Positions 1-9,731 of a stretch of DNA of 64,000 nucleotides are shown piece after piece. The stretch's first letter is position 1. Each line of letters starts with the position of its first letter. The stretch comes from Cryptomeria japonica (Eukaryota > Streptophyta > Pinopsida > Cupressales > Cupressaceae): the NCBI RefSeq assembly GCF_030272615.1, contig NC_081412.1:672957823-673021822 (forward strand). Direction: 5' to 3'. The notes beneath the pieces are model-generated. The model was not told the origin of the DNA. It searched no databases and saw nothing but the letters and a program-made list of their open reading frames with translations. The position numbers and the translations under genes are program-made.

Positions 1-631
1 ATGCATAGAAAGTCATAAAGATTCGCTTATAAACTGAGTTTGGGTTATAGGATGAAGTTGCGGACCTGGAATTAGCAGTAAAATGTCGATACGGCGCTGT
101 CCTGCAAATTTGAGCAAAAGTTGTCGGGACGATGGCGCCCGGTGCCACGGTCCTCCGAAAAATCCGCGAAACGAAGTGGGATCTGTTCGTCTCTGCACAA
201 GGATTCCAGATCTTCAATTTCAGCCGCGTACCTGCAACCTACACACAGAAAAGCGAAGACGATTGGGGGGTTAGGGATTAGGGGTTTGCCTTTGGGTCAA
301 ACCCCAATTTTGGAATTAACCAAGAAATGAGCAAGTGCTGTAAATGTAAATGACTGTAATGTAAAACAAGTACTAATACCTTGTTCTAAGGATGTTTGTA
401 TCCTTATGTGCGAAGGTTTAGATGTTGTTGTTTGTTGTATGTTGTAGTAGCATGTAGTAAGTGATCTCCTCTTCAATGGTTGAATCCTTGACTTGAATGC
501 AACACTTAGCCTTGAATGGAGACTTGAAATGATCAATTGCTTGAATGCTTGGATGCTTGAGTATAGTTTCCACGCTTTGTACACATATTCTCTTCATATC
601 ATTTTATATCAAATGAGAGAGAAAAATGTAG

Positions 632-639
632 TTTATATA
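632..639 (-). promoter_or_regulatory. TATA box of LTR H
   Basis: The minus strand reads GTATATAAAC here, about 385 bases into the LTR and downstream of the GC-rich U3 repeats. The position suits an RNA polymerase II promoter at the U3/R border. Confidence 0.5.
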
Positions 640-764
640 CTTGTCAATTAGGGCTGATAGACTGATTTTCCCGACCTTAGGCCGACCAGGGAATGTAATT
701 TTCCAATTTGCAAACAGAAAGACCCGATACCACTTACGAGACCGGGCCCAAAATAGGACTCAGG

Positions 765-851
765 GACCAGGGCGTTGGGCGCCATGGTCCTGGGGGACCA
801 GGGCGCTGGGCGCCCTGGTCCTGAGGAACCAGGGCGCTGGGCGCTCTGGTC
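765..851. repeat. 31-bp tandem repeat of GC-rich palindromes
   Basis: Three units begin at 765, 796 and 827, a period of 31 bases. The middle unit (796-820) is a perfect inverted repeat: an 11-base arm GACCAGGGCGC, the loop TGG, then the complementary arm. The outer units are the same with one or two mismatches. The array sits in the U3 part of LTR H, upstream of its TATA box, so it may be a promoter or protein-binding element. That role is inferred. Confidence 0.9.
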
Positions 852-1024
852 CCACCTCCCGGGGCAGCAGGGTGCAAGGAGGTTCAGGCCAGGGTGCTTG
901 AAAAATGCAGTTTTTGGTGTCGAAAACAGGTTTTGGGGTCTCCATTCAGGTTGCGTGTTGCGTCGCCATCGTGAAGACTGAAATGCAGTCGAAATTGCAA
1001 GTGTCACAATTTTAGGACGCTACA

Positions 1025-2717
1025 CTCACAAACGGCTTGGATTTGTTGCAAAACTTTTTTTATGCAGGTTTGGAAGACTATTTTTGGAGCAAATTAGCAA
1101 ATTTTTTGGATTTTCTTACATTTCTAGAAATCTCTTGAAATTTTATAGGTGGTTTTTTTTTATGATGAATCAGATCTTTTAATTGGTCAACAAAACACAT
1201 TGTTGAAGGCCACTATTTCACAAAGTCTTTTGGATCTAAAATTTACCTAGCTTGTGTGCTTGCAGGAAGGGGTGATCATTTAAAACAATCCAAACTACTA
1301 ACAAATCTTTGTTGTAGGACCTTGACAAGGATTTTCTCTTTATTATGTGCCTTGTTTTCATATATTATCAAACACTTCAATTGGTGCACTAAAATTGAAC
1401 CAGTTTCCTTTGTGTCTTGGGTAATAGACTCTTTTTGTTTCATCTTTAGAGGGCCTATCTCCCCGTGTGGTCATTAGGACTACTAGTGAGGAGAGAACAA
1501 CCCAAGTGGTAGTGAGGAAAACCCACCTCTTACTACTATAAACAACTGTATTCATGGTGAAAACTATGGATAACATGTGTTGATTAGTTCATACCGACAC
1601 TATGTCTCCCCATAAACCCATTTGATCAAACTGATTTGATCATTTGTAGGGCGTAATCCCTACCGGCTGGGAGCCTTCTGTATTTACAGAGCTGAAAGTG
1701 CCGCATGTATGGCCACACGAGTGGATGCCCTTACTAGCACCTTTTTGTTTTAGAAGCCAAAATCCTTCTAGTTGCTGGGGTAGGAGGTCAGACCTCTGGT
1801 AGTGGCCCACACACATACAGCTCTTAGTAGAGATACAAAGTTCACCACAGGGAGTTTTCATGGGGACTAATGCTTGGCTGCCCCGAGAAGTGAGTGCCGA
1901 GGGTGGAGCCAGTGGGGTCAAGCATCTAAGTATCCATTCTTAATAGTGTAGCCTCAGGGGAAACTCCATGTGGGATCAACAACTATTGTCCTAGCCAGCC
2001 ATAAGAATTATATTTGTCTTATTTTGAACAATCAAACATTCAAGACCAAACATCAAAAAATTGTGTCATTTGTGTCTTCAAGTGTATGCAAAACAATTTT
2101 ACATCAAACAACACACTTTTCTTTGAGTCATTTTTGAGTCTAAACACTTGCAAACATTGAGTCTTCATCAACATTGTGTCCTCTTATCATGGAAATACAG
2201 TCAAAATTTAGATTGGGTCACAACAAAACAACTTCACAAATTGGAAAATTTTACAGTCCTACAAACAAGAGCAATTAGTTTTAGAATTCTTGAGCTTCCT
2301 AAGCTATCTCTTCAGGTTTTCATCTAGTATTCAACCTATCTTTGGGTCTCACAAAGTCCATCGTTGCTTTACATTACATTCACATTTGTCTAAACTTGAG
2401 TCAAAAGGTCACTTGCTTGTCCTCATGATACTTTGTCAACACATTACATACAACAACATTTTGCTAAGTGGTCCCTCATCAAGGTCTATCACCTTTGGGT
2501 CTCATTTGGTCTTACTTAGAGTCAAGGTCAACTTACCTCATCAAGAGAAACTATCCTCTCTTTGGAAGCCACACCTACTCTACTACATACATACTTGGTC
2601 TTACACTTTGGACATTGCAAGTAAACCTTAGATTCATTTACATTTCATCCAACTCTTGGTCCTCCCTACTCTTTCCATTTTCATCTAGTCTCACACATCT
2701 TGGTCAATACCTAGTTC
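1025..2717 (+). other. Non-coding stretch, probably 5' leader of Gypsy D1
   Basis: No coding region is supported; the open frames are short and random-looking. The sequence is T-rich near 1050-1160, then has a more GC-rich block at 1650-1960, and becomes CA/TT-rich before the D1 frame opens at 2718. Gypsy E has a comparable 2.7-kb leader between its primer site and gag, so this is read as the D1 leader. I could not find the D1 5' LTR or its primer-binding site here. The region may contain deletions or unrelated DNA. Confidence 0.4.
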
Positions 2718-3197
2718 ATGGTTGAAACCCATTTCCAAAAATCTAGGAGAGAAGCTAAAGAGGCTCAAGAGTCCGCAAACATGAGTTCTTATGAGTATGA
2801 AAATGATATCTTTTTCAATTTTGATCATACTACATTACCTGACATGGATGCCTATAGAAACATTCCAAATGTTGAGAACATGAATGCTACAAACAATATT
2901 ACCATCAAGGCATATGATGACAAACAACACTCATCCAAGGGAACAATCACCTTACCTCTCAGAGTTGGGCCGGTTACAAAAGATGTGGTTTGTCAAGTCC
3001 TAGACCTAGATCTCACATACAACATATTGCTAGGATGCCCATGGATTCCTGAGATGAGCACAGTCCCATCTACATATCATCGATGTATCAAGTTTCCACA
3101 CAATGGAGTTGACTTTAATGGAAAAGACAAGCCAAGATTTTTGAATAAAAACAAGAACATAGTCAATGATGGTGTTGTTGATGCCAATATAGTATGA
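2718..3197 (+). pseudogene. D1 displaced protease fragment fused to gag tail
   Basis: The first ~55 residues (FNFDHTTLPDMDAYR and neighbours) resemble the acidic linker that other Tat polyproteins carry downstream of the protease. They are followed directly by a protease C-terminal half (ITIKAYDD, LPLRVGP, YNILLGCPWI, CIKFPHNG; about 2895-3110). That half is clearly homologous to the second copy at 4200-4440 and to Gypsy E at about 31010-31220. From 3111 the frame switches to a gag C-terminus (NKNKNIVNDGVVDA), matching Gypsy E gag near 29940-29990. The protease piece lacks its catalytic Asp region. Most of gag is missing, replaced by this material. Confidence 0.8.
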
Positions 3198-3644
3198 CCC
3201 AAAATCATTTTTTTTGGATCAAGCTCTACAAATAATCAAGTGAATACTCAAACAACTTCAAAGTCATGAAGGAAGTACACTCCATTGGGAGAACCACTTG
3301 AGTCAGTTTTCAAGAAGCTAGTGGCAAACAAGATAATCACAATTCTAGATTTTCCTCCATATGAGCCAAAGGTTAAACCAAATTGGTGGAACGATGATGA
3401 ATATTGTGAATTTCATTAGAGCAAGGAACATAAAATAGGAAATTTCCATCGACTGAAGAACATCATACAAGATCTCATTGATAGAGGTGACATTGAGATT
3501 GAAGGACACTCATCCAATCAAGAACATGAAATGTTTAAAGAACCATTCCCAAAACATGACAAGGGAAAAGATAAAGCCACAGATGACCAAACCAACTATA
3601 CCAGAGCATCTTATAACTATGATTCAACTATCAATCACATTTAA

Positions 3645-4514
3645 ATGGACAATTATGTCTCTACCATTATCATGAAGGACAAAATGTTTGAGAATTATAC
3701 CCAAAGACCCAAGATTGTCCTAAAAGGCATTGGATCTTCTTCCGAACCTACATCTGAATGTAATGTTACAACTCGTCAAGGTAAATTCACTTTGCAAGGT
3801 GCTCCAGCTAAAAACACGGCTTCCTCATCGACCAAGCCTGAGTATGACCTTGTAGAATAGTTAGGGAAGACACTCGTGCTTATCTCAATCCTTGAGCTCT
3901 TAGGCATATCCCCCACACATAAAGCCATTCTTAACAAAATCTTGAGAGACACTTCTATCCCTACTGATCTGAACATGGACCAGTTTCAAGCCATGGTGGG
4001 ATACCTTTCCATTCCACACTCCCTTACATTCACAGAAGTCAATGACGCATCTGTAAGTCAGCCACATAATGCACCTTTACACACTGAAGCCTTCCTACAC
4101 AAGAATTGAATAAAATGAGTCCTGATAGATGGAGGAGTAGGTCTAAACATTTGTACATTGAGCACTATTAAACAATTGGGATATTCAGACAAAGCTGTGA
4201 ATTCTACAAATAAAATTACCATCAAAGAATATGATGATGAAGAACGTTCATCCAAAGGTACAGTCACCTTGCCTCTCAGAGTTGGGCCAATTACAAAGGA
4301 TGTGGTTTGTCAAGTCCTAGACTTGGATCTCACATACAATATATTATTAGGGCATCCTTGGATTCATGAGATGAACGTAGTACCATCTACATATCATCAA
4401 TGTATCAAGTTTCCACACAATGAAGTTGAAGTGACCGTCAAAGTTGACCCAAATCCATTCATATATTGCAATAACCTACAACCTAGATCAGAAATAACAA
4501 TTCCAATCAATTGA
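3645..4514 (+). pseudogene. D1 aspartic protease copy 2 with N-terminal linker
   Basis: This is homologous to residues ~140-400 of the Gypsy E polyprotein: ISILELLGISPTHKAIL, DQFQAMVGYL, then the active-site block VLIDGGVGLNICT (about 4119-4157) and the flap-distal half to CIKFPHNEVE. The catalytic motif reads D-G-G rather than the usual D-S/T-G. Gypsy E has D-N-G at the same place. Stops at 3858, 4107, 4116 and 4512 break it. Its 3' half is duplicated upstream at 2895-3110. Confidence 0.85.
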
Positions 4515-4757
4515 CAAGATATTCCTTCATCAGCATATGTTGATCCTGAATCCTTTAAAGCTTCTACATCCAAACAATCAGAGCTGAAAGAAAAGATCAA
4601 GATTAAAGACCTTGGATGTGGTGAGTATATCTTTCATGTTGATCAACTCCCACTATCTCCTAAGGTATTCAGTCGACAAGAACAATCTACAAACAATTTA
4701 CAATATCAAGGAACTGGGTGTGAACCACCTAGTGTTGTGGCTACTAAGTCTAAATGA

Positions 4758-5441
4758 AAATCTCCTATAGTGGTGCAAGCACCTCTTGATATCAATAGTC
4801 CTAAGAGTGGTTCCAGCAAAGAATCTATTAAGCGTATTGCCAGCCCTCTTGAGAACTCACATAGCTTTACCATATCATCAACTCATTCCATTTCCAGTCC
4901 TCTCCCAGACTTGGATCAACAAGAATTACAAAATCCCTTACTCATTGGGGATCACAAATCAAGCTTTGAAAAGAAAAATCTAAAAGTCAATAATAAAGAA
5001 AATTCCTTAAGTCCAAATCAAAATCAAAAGTTATTGGACTCTGCAAAAATCAAAGTCAAGGATAAAAATCCTATGAAGAAAAAACAACAAGAGTTGATCT
5101 CCCCTAATATAAAAATAATTGGGGGCAAAATTTTTAAAATATCAAACCAAAAAGCATACTTGTTGATTTTAAGTCTCCATCATGCTATCCTACTTTCACT
5201 TCTTTTCGCAATCATAAGCCTTCATAACTCATCCACTTGTTTCACACATCCTTTCCCTTCTGACGATACATCATGGACCTTTAATGGAGCTTCCTCAAGG
5301 GACTTTGTTATCAAGGATGCCCAAAATTCTTTAGGTGACATGCATACAGGCCTATATAGACCACACACTAGTAATTCTATCTCAGTTCTTTTATCAAGGA
5401 AGAGAAACACTCAAGCTACACATCATTTAGTCAAGGAACAA
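4758..5441 (+). pseudogene. D1 novel segment replacing RT-RNase H-integrase core
   Basis: About 228 codons open in the D1 frame lie where Gypsy E has G-patch, RT, RNase H and most of integrase. The first part is Ser/Asn/Lys-rich and low in complexity. A hydrophobic stretch follows (LLILSLHHAILLSLLFAII, about 5160-5217) that could span a membrane. After it comes a short part with DDTSWTFNGASS (about 5263-5298). I do not recognise the family. It joins in frame to the integrase tail after the stop at 5442. It could be captured sequence or a diverged non-autonomous accessory region. Confidence 0.6.
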
Positions 5442-5444
5442 TGA

Positions 5445-5678
5445 AGTTACAATCATAAGGTTTAATCTCGCACATTTGAGGTGGGTGACTTAGTTCTCAA
5501 GGAAAATCCTAAAAATCAACAAGACAGAGAGAAGAAGGGAAAGTTCGAACCAAACTAGCTTGGTCCTTACATCATCACAACCACATATGGATCTGGTACA
5601 TATCAGCTCTCAATCACAGAGGGTGAACCCTTGGAGGATCCTATCAATAGCATGCACCTTCGCAGGTTTTACATATAG
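5445..5678 (+). pseudogene. D1 integrase C-terminal tail
   Basis: The peptide SRTFEVGDLVLKENP through LGPYIITTTYGSGTYQL to INSMHLRRFYI aligns with the last ~75 residues of Gypsy E integrase (about 35950-36171). It contains in-frame stops at 5463 and 5556. The zinc and DDE parts of integrase are absent. In full elements this tail contributes to DNA or chromatin binding. Confidence 0.85.
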
Positions 5679-7440
5679 CTCTTCAGAGTATCCCAATTCA
5701 AAAATACAAAAGAATCAAAAAAATTCAAAAATACAAAAAAAATAATAAAACATAAAAAATCGTTACTTGGTGAAAACCTGGCAAACAAGCGCCTTGTGAC
5801 ACAAAAAAAAAAAGTAAAGAGAAACATTTCATCCAAAGGTGAAAACCACTTCGGTGGCACCCTGGGCAAGTACAATGGTGAAAACTGGGTCACTAGCACC
5901 ATGCGTAGAGACATTGCTCCTCCCTCCTTCAGGATTCCATTTCATCCTTCACTTTGCACACACTCACAACCTATTCATCCATAATAAACTTACCCATTCC
6001 CATCATGGCTTGTTATTGATCTACCCAAGATTGGTTAGCCATTCATAATAAACATTCCTTTTCGCTCATTTCAATCCATAATAAATCAACTCCTATTTGT
6101 GGCTAAGGAAAATCCTATGTCTAGCGATGGATGTGGAACTAAGAACATTCCATGTTTCGAGGAGTACAATTTCTTCCAGTTTTCTTCAGTCTATATGCAC
6201 ACAATTCGTAATAAAACAACATCTGCATCGTCAATCTGCAATAAAGTTTCATCTTCTCCGCAATAAAGTATCAGTTTCATGGATTCAGTTAGTTTCAGAT
6301 GAGACACAACAGCAACAATGGACTTCAACAAATCAAATCTTTCAACAGACTCAGACAACATTATGGTTCAGTGCTATCTATCTTTTTTTGTGAAAGTAAA
6401 CATTGTGACCACAATCAAATAAGACTTATACAAGTGACAAGAGACACTAAACTTGAGGACTACAATGGATGTTGGTGTCGAGTCTTGGTGTTATTTTGAT
6501 TTTATTTTTTGGTGACATGTCTTTTAGCTTTTCCAGGATGTCTCTGACTAGAGATTTTATCTCTAGGATATCTTTGACTAGAAAGGCGAGGATGGGGTAT
6601 CGTCACCTATTTTTCTTTGTTGTCTATGGATTGTCTCTTAGTAATGCTATGACTTGTCCAAGGATATGAGGACACTGAGAGTCTAGTATGAACTGGGGCA
6701 TTCCTTGTTTGCAACTGTCTTATCTCCATGGAAATAGGTACAATGACTTTCTAGGTCTAACATATGCCTCGATTGTCATAACTTACTTGCCATAATAAAG
6801 CTCAATGATGATAACACACAAGAAGCTCTTTTCACTTTCACATCTTTTATCTTCCATCCCCCTTTCTTGATTGACCTCCATTGTCCTTCTTGAGTCCGTG
6901 TAGCCTGCTATCACATGACTGAGTATAATGACATGCCAAAAAAAAAACATTTGCATCTCATGTAGTTGCACTTGCATTACCACATATTAAGCATTTCATA
7001 CATACATATAGATATCACAATTGCATCGCATCCTGCACACAACACATATTAGCACATTTTACATTTTTATCATGTAAATAGTTATTTGCATTATCATATT
7101 CATCTACATTTCATACATTCACATTTGCATTGGCATAACATATAAAACATAAAAGAACAAAAATATTGCATTTCATCATGTACATATTTGCATCCATATC
7201 ATAACCATCACATAGAAACATACATCATGAAACATCTCATCACATAGAAATATACATCATGAAATATCTCATCAAATAGGTACACATGCATATAGGTGCC
7301 GCAAAGATGAATCATCTCATATATATAATCATAAGTGTCATGATACAATGATGTCAAAATCATATGGCTACAATCACCCGAAGGTGTCTACATCATCATA
7401 CAAAATGGTACAAAATTGATACATAGGGAGCCCTCTAAGG
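5679..7440 (+). other. D1 3' non-coding region
   Basis: This follows the D1 frame. It starts with short A-rich repeats (5694-5760) like those after Gypsy E pol, then GGTGAAAACC-type text (5770-5900) and a long AT-rich stretch. That stretch includes CATTTGCAT/CACAT-rich sequence at 6950-7330. No coding region is supported. It ends where the antisense plant-mobile-domain gene stops. Confidence 0.5.
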
Positions 7441-8588
7441 CTATGATGAACTCCCTCCCTCGGAGCTGCCTAGCCTCGACAGAGGCTGAGCCCTGGAAGG
7501 ACCCACCCCAATACCATCTCTCTCCCATCCCATAGCCAACCCTCATGTCTCCCTATCCAGACAGAGGAATCCACTGATCATTCCTACCAGCACCGCCACT
7601 AGAGCCAATCCTGTTTGTGTCATCGTGTCCCATGCCACGTGTCCAACCCTCATCTCTAGTCCTGGATCTTGAAACACTCATCACAGTGCATCCTTGTCTC
7701 CCTCTCGATCATAAGGAACTAACTCCCCATCGATTGGTATCCTCAAAATCCTATATACATCCTCTAAGGTGACTGTCATCTCACCCATCGACAAATGGAA
7801 CGTACATGTCTTTAAGTACCATCTCTTAGCCAGCACAGTCAACAAACCCATGTTTGCCCAAAACTCAGGCACATATAGAATGTATCTCAAACCCATAACC
7901 TCAATCGTGACTCTTTTCCTCAAATGTCAGCTCTGGTCATAACCTCTGAGTCAATGGGAATCTCTCCCGTGACTCAAGCATAGGCAAGTACTCCTGCAGT
8001 CAAGCAAAGCAATCATGTCAGTCAAAGTGACACTCACTGTTCATCACAAAGTGTTGCTTCTATCCTAGTGACACTCACTGTTCATCACAAAGTGTTGCTA
8101 TCTATCCTAGTGGTACTCCCTGTTCATCACAAAGTGTTGTTTACAATTGCACTCACTTTTCATCACAAAGTGTTGCTCTTTTTTTAGTACTCCCTATTCA
8201 TCACAAAGTACTTTGTCTTGGTACTCACTGTTCATCATAAAGTGCCTCGATCTATCCTAGTCTTCCCTAGAGGACCTACTTGAGTGTATCCTCTCAGCAT
8301 CTTATCCAATCGACAGCATATGTTCATCACAGAACTGCCGATTTGACCTTGACGACACAAATACGCTTTCATTACATAAATGCGCTTACATATTGCACAA
8401 ACACACCTCAGCATTTTTTGACCTTGTTTGACATATTATTTAATGCATTTATTGCGCTACCTAGCATGCATTCATGACAACATTTATTTCAACAAAGTAC
8501 AAGGAGGTTTTGTGGTACTTACCGGCTCTCCTGCATCCACTGGCCTCTGAAATCGGCCAACATGATTGAATCTATGAACCAATGCCAT
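7441..8588 (-). pseudogene. Antisense plant mobile domain (PMD) gene of Gypsy D1, two exons, decayed
   Basis: On the minus strand the best-kept part (7923-7681) reads GLRYILYVPEFWA, TCTFHLSMGEMTVTLEDV and RIPIDGELVPYDREGD. This is the hallmark of the plant mobile domain, also called aminotransferase-like, found in MAIN proteins and in transposons. I infer exon 1 as 8588-8523 (22 codons, ATG at 8588), ending at a G|GTAAGT donor. The intron is 8522-7994 with a CTGCAG acceptor. Exon 2 runs from 7993 (YLPMLESRERFPLTQRL) to a stop at 7441. Exon 2 carries stops near 7945 and 7678, a frameshift near 7925, and a stop near 7506. A TATA box lies ~90 bases upstream of the ATG. Antisense extra ORFs between integrase and 3' LTR are known in Tat/Retand-type elements. 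The function is unknown. The young relative E lacks it. Confidence 0.75.
8027..8262. repeat. Minisatellite inside the PMD intron
   Basis: About five to six imperfect copies of a 40-50-base unit are built on CACTCACTGTTCATCACAAA followed by GTGTTGCT. Spacing and 3' ends vary (CTATCCTAG appears in several). The array lies wholly within the inferred intron of the antisense PMD gene. Confidence 0.85.
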
Positions 8589-8676
8589 CACTGCTAACTT
8601 CTACTACTCTATTTTCTCTCTGCACTCTGATCTCTTGGATGTGTGGATGAAAATGAGGATGTATTCCCCTCATGGT

Positions 8677-8687
8677 CTATTTTATAG
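8677..8687 (-). promoter_or_regulatory. TATA box upstream of antisense PMD gene
   Basis: The minus strand reads CTATAAAATAG, about 90 bases before the proposed ATG at 8588. That would allow transcription to start around 8650 with a ~60-base 5' UTR. Spacing and consensus fit a plant RNA polymerase II promoter. No expression evidence exists here. Confidence 0.5.
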
Positions 8688-8898
8688 ACTACCCTAGCCC
8701 TAGTCCTAGCCCTCATCTCCTGAGTCAGTCTTCTTTATCCCGTGACTCTGTCACTCTATTCTATCCAGTCAATCCATTCTAGCCTTTCTTTGTTATCGAG
8801 GGATTGTCTGTGACCTTTCCAGACATTTTCATCCAATCTCTTAAAGGGGCATATCATTCCCATCTTGGGGCAACTTTGTATCAGTTCATATTATTTTC

Positions 8899-8943
8899 TT
8901 TGAAACAACGCAACAAGTTGCATTGTCTCAAAAAGGGGCAAAA
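8899..8943 (+). promoter_or_regulatory. D1 inverted repeat and polypurine tract before 3' LTR
   Basis: A 16-base inverted repeat with two mismatches (arms 8899-8914 and 8917-8932, two-base loop) runs into the polypurine tract AAAAAGGGGCAAAA that ends at the LTR. The same arrangement precedes the D2 LTR (12740-12784) and the Gypsy E 3' LTR (38161-38204). The tract primes plus-strand DNA synthesis in LTR elements. A role for the repeat is inferred. Confidence 0.75.
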
Positions 8944-8969
8944 TGTAGACACCTAAAAATTGTCCAGTC

Positions 8970-9210
8970 TAATTAAATAAATATTTTATTTATTTAATCA
9001 TTTTATCCTAATTCTTCTATTAATTAAATAAATACTTATTTATTTAATTAATCCATTTATCCTCTTCTAGCCTTATTTCTCATTTAAATAAATGCATTTA
9101 TTTATTTAAATTATCCTTTTTCCTAAATTAAATAAATATCTTATTTATTTACTTGATCCCACTTCTTCTATTAATTAAATAAATCTTTATTTATTTAATT
9201 AATTCATTAA
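8970..9210. repeat. Array of AT-rich palindromes in D1 U3
   Basis: Five inverted repeats of about 24-34 bases, of the type TTAAATAAAT...ATTTATTTAA, are spaced roughly 45-50 bases apart. They are separated by short pyrimidine-rich spacers (TCTTCTATT, TCCTCTTCT). Equivalent arrays open the D2 LTR (12812-13045) and both E LTRs (24215-24665, 38219-38669). Confidence 0.85.
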
Positions 9211-9362
9211 CCTTTTCCACCCATGACACATGTCATTCATCTCTTAATTCATACACTAACTACCCCTTTCATTATTTTATTATTTTCTTTACCTACCCTC
9301 TAGTCATAGCCGACCTCTTTTACACCTCTCAATCTTATCCCTCCATTTCATATAGTGTCTTC

Positions 9363-9371
9363 TATATAAGG
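9363..9371 (+). promoter_or_regulatory. TATA box of D1 LTR
   Basis: TATATAAGG lies about 420 bases into the LTR. The D2 LTR has the equivalent at 13204-13211. This is the likely U3/R border promoter. Confidence 0.55.
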
Positions 9372-9731
9372 AGATGCTTTCTTCATTTATCAACCCTAAT
9401 CAATCTATGCATCCCAATGATTACTTGACTACACTATGCTTTTGAACTTTCATATGCAATCAAGCCTACTTGCAACCACATTTCCGTTCTTTATTGAGGT
9501 CTTGTGCACATAAAATCTGAGAGCAAATATATCAAGCAAGATCAATGGAGATAGGAAGAATGGAGATTCAAGCCCTATTGGACATGTGATGGTATAATCT
9601 TTGTGATTTTATTTGGGTTGCATTGTCTTAAGTAATCTTCATATGATATGGTAGATCTTTGTTGTTGTTAGGCTAGGGTTTTGTGGTTGAATTCATTTAG
9701 TCTTTCAATATTGTTGTTTCCATTTTCACCA

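Larger units (their letters stand above)
1..1024 (-). mobile_element. LTR H, minus-strand Gypsy-type LTR, cut by window start
   Basis: Read on the minus strand, this starts at 1024 with TGTAGCGTCC, a plausible LTR 5' end, and runs leftwards out of the window. It has a GC-rich U3 with hairpin repeats (765-851), a TATA box (632-639) and then downstream transcribed-looking sequence. The base composition is much richer in GC than the flanks. No polypurine tract lies just outside 1024, so this is more likely a 5' LTR whose element body lies to the left than a 3' LTR with a body to the right. The five bases after it (CTCAC, 1025-1029) would be one target-site copy. The other LTR is not in the window, so the call rests on architecture only. 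Confidence 0.6.
2718..5678 (+). pseudogene. Gypsy D1 rearranged gag-pol frame lacking RT, RNase H and integrase core
   Basis: One frame (about 987 codons, M at 2718, final stop 5676-5678) runs through the whole region. It is broken only by stop codons, 12 that I can place: 3195, 3267, 3417, 3642, 3858, 4107, 4116, 4512, 4755, 5442, 5463 and 5556. I see no frameshift. Compared with Gypsy E the order is: a displaced PR-like piece, the gag tail, a CHHC-like linker (about 3290-3500), a full-length protease, a novel lysine-rich segment with a hydrophobic stretch, and the C-terminal tail of integrase. The catalytic core is absent, so D1 must have been mobilised by another Tat element if it moved in this form. 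The conserved frame across the junctions suggests the chimera was once a translated polyprotein. Confidence 0.8.
8944..9731 (+). mobile_element. 3' LTR of Gypsy D1
   Basis: The LTR starts TGTAGACACC right after the polypurine tract and ends ...TTTTCACCA, 788 bases. A 775-base relative lies at 12785-13559. The first ~260 bases hold five AT-rich palindromes. A TATA box (TATATAAGG, 9363-9371) follows. The 3' boundary is set by loss of similarity to D2 and by the start of Copia A coding sequence a few bases later, so it may be off by up to ~5 bases. Confidence 0.85.

Noticed and set aside
648-1007. 119-codon minus-strand frame and overlapping plus-strand frames, proline/glycine-rich
   Set aside because: They are produced by the GC-rich palindromic repeat in an LTR. 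Open frames appear on both strands over the same palindrome.
7441-8588. Host MAIN-type gene
   Set aside because: It sits between the integrase tail and the 3' LTR of D1 in antisense, where Tat-type elements are known to carry extra ORFs, and it is decayed. An element-borne origin is simpler.
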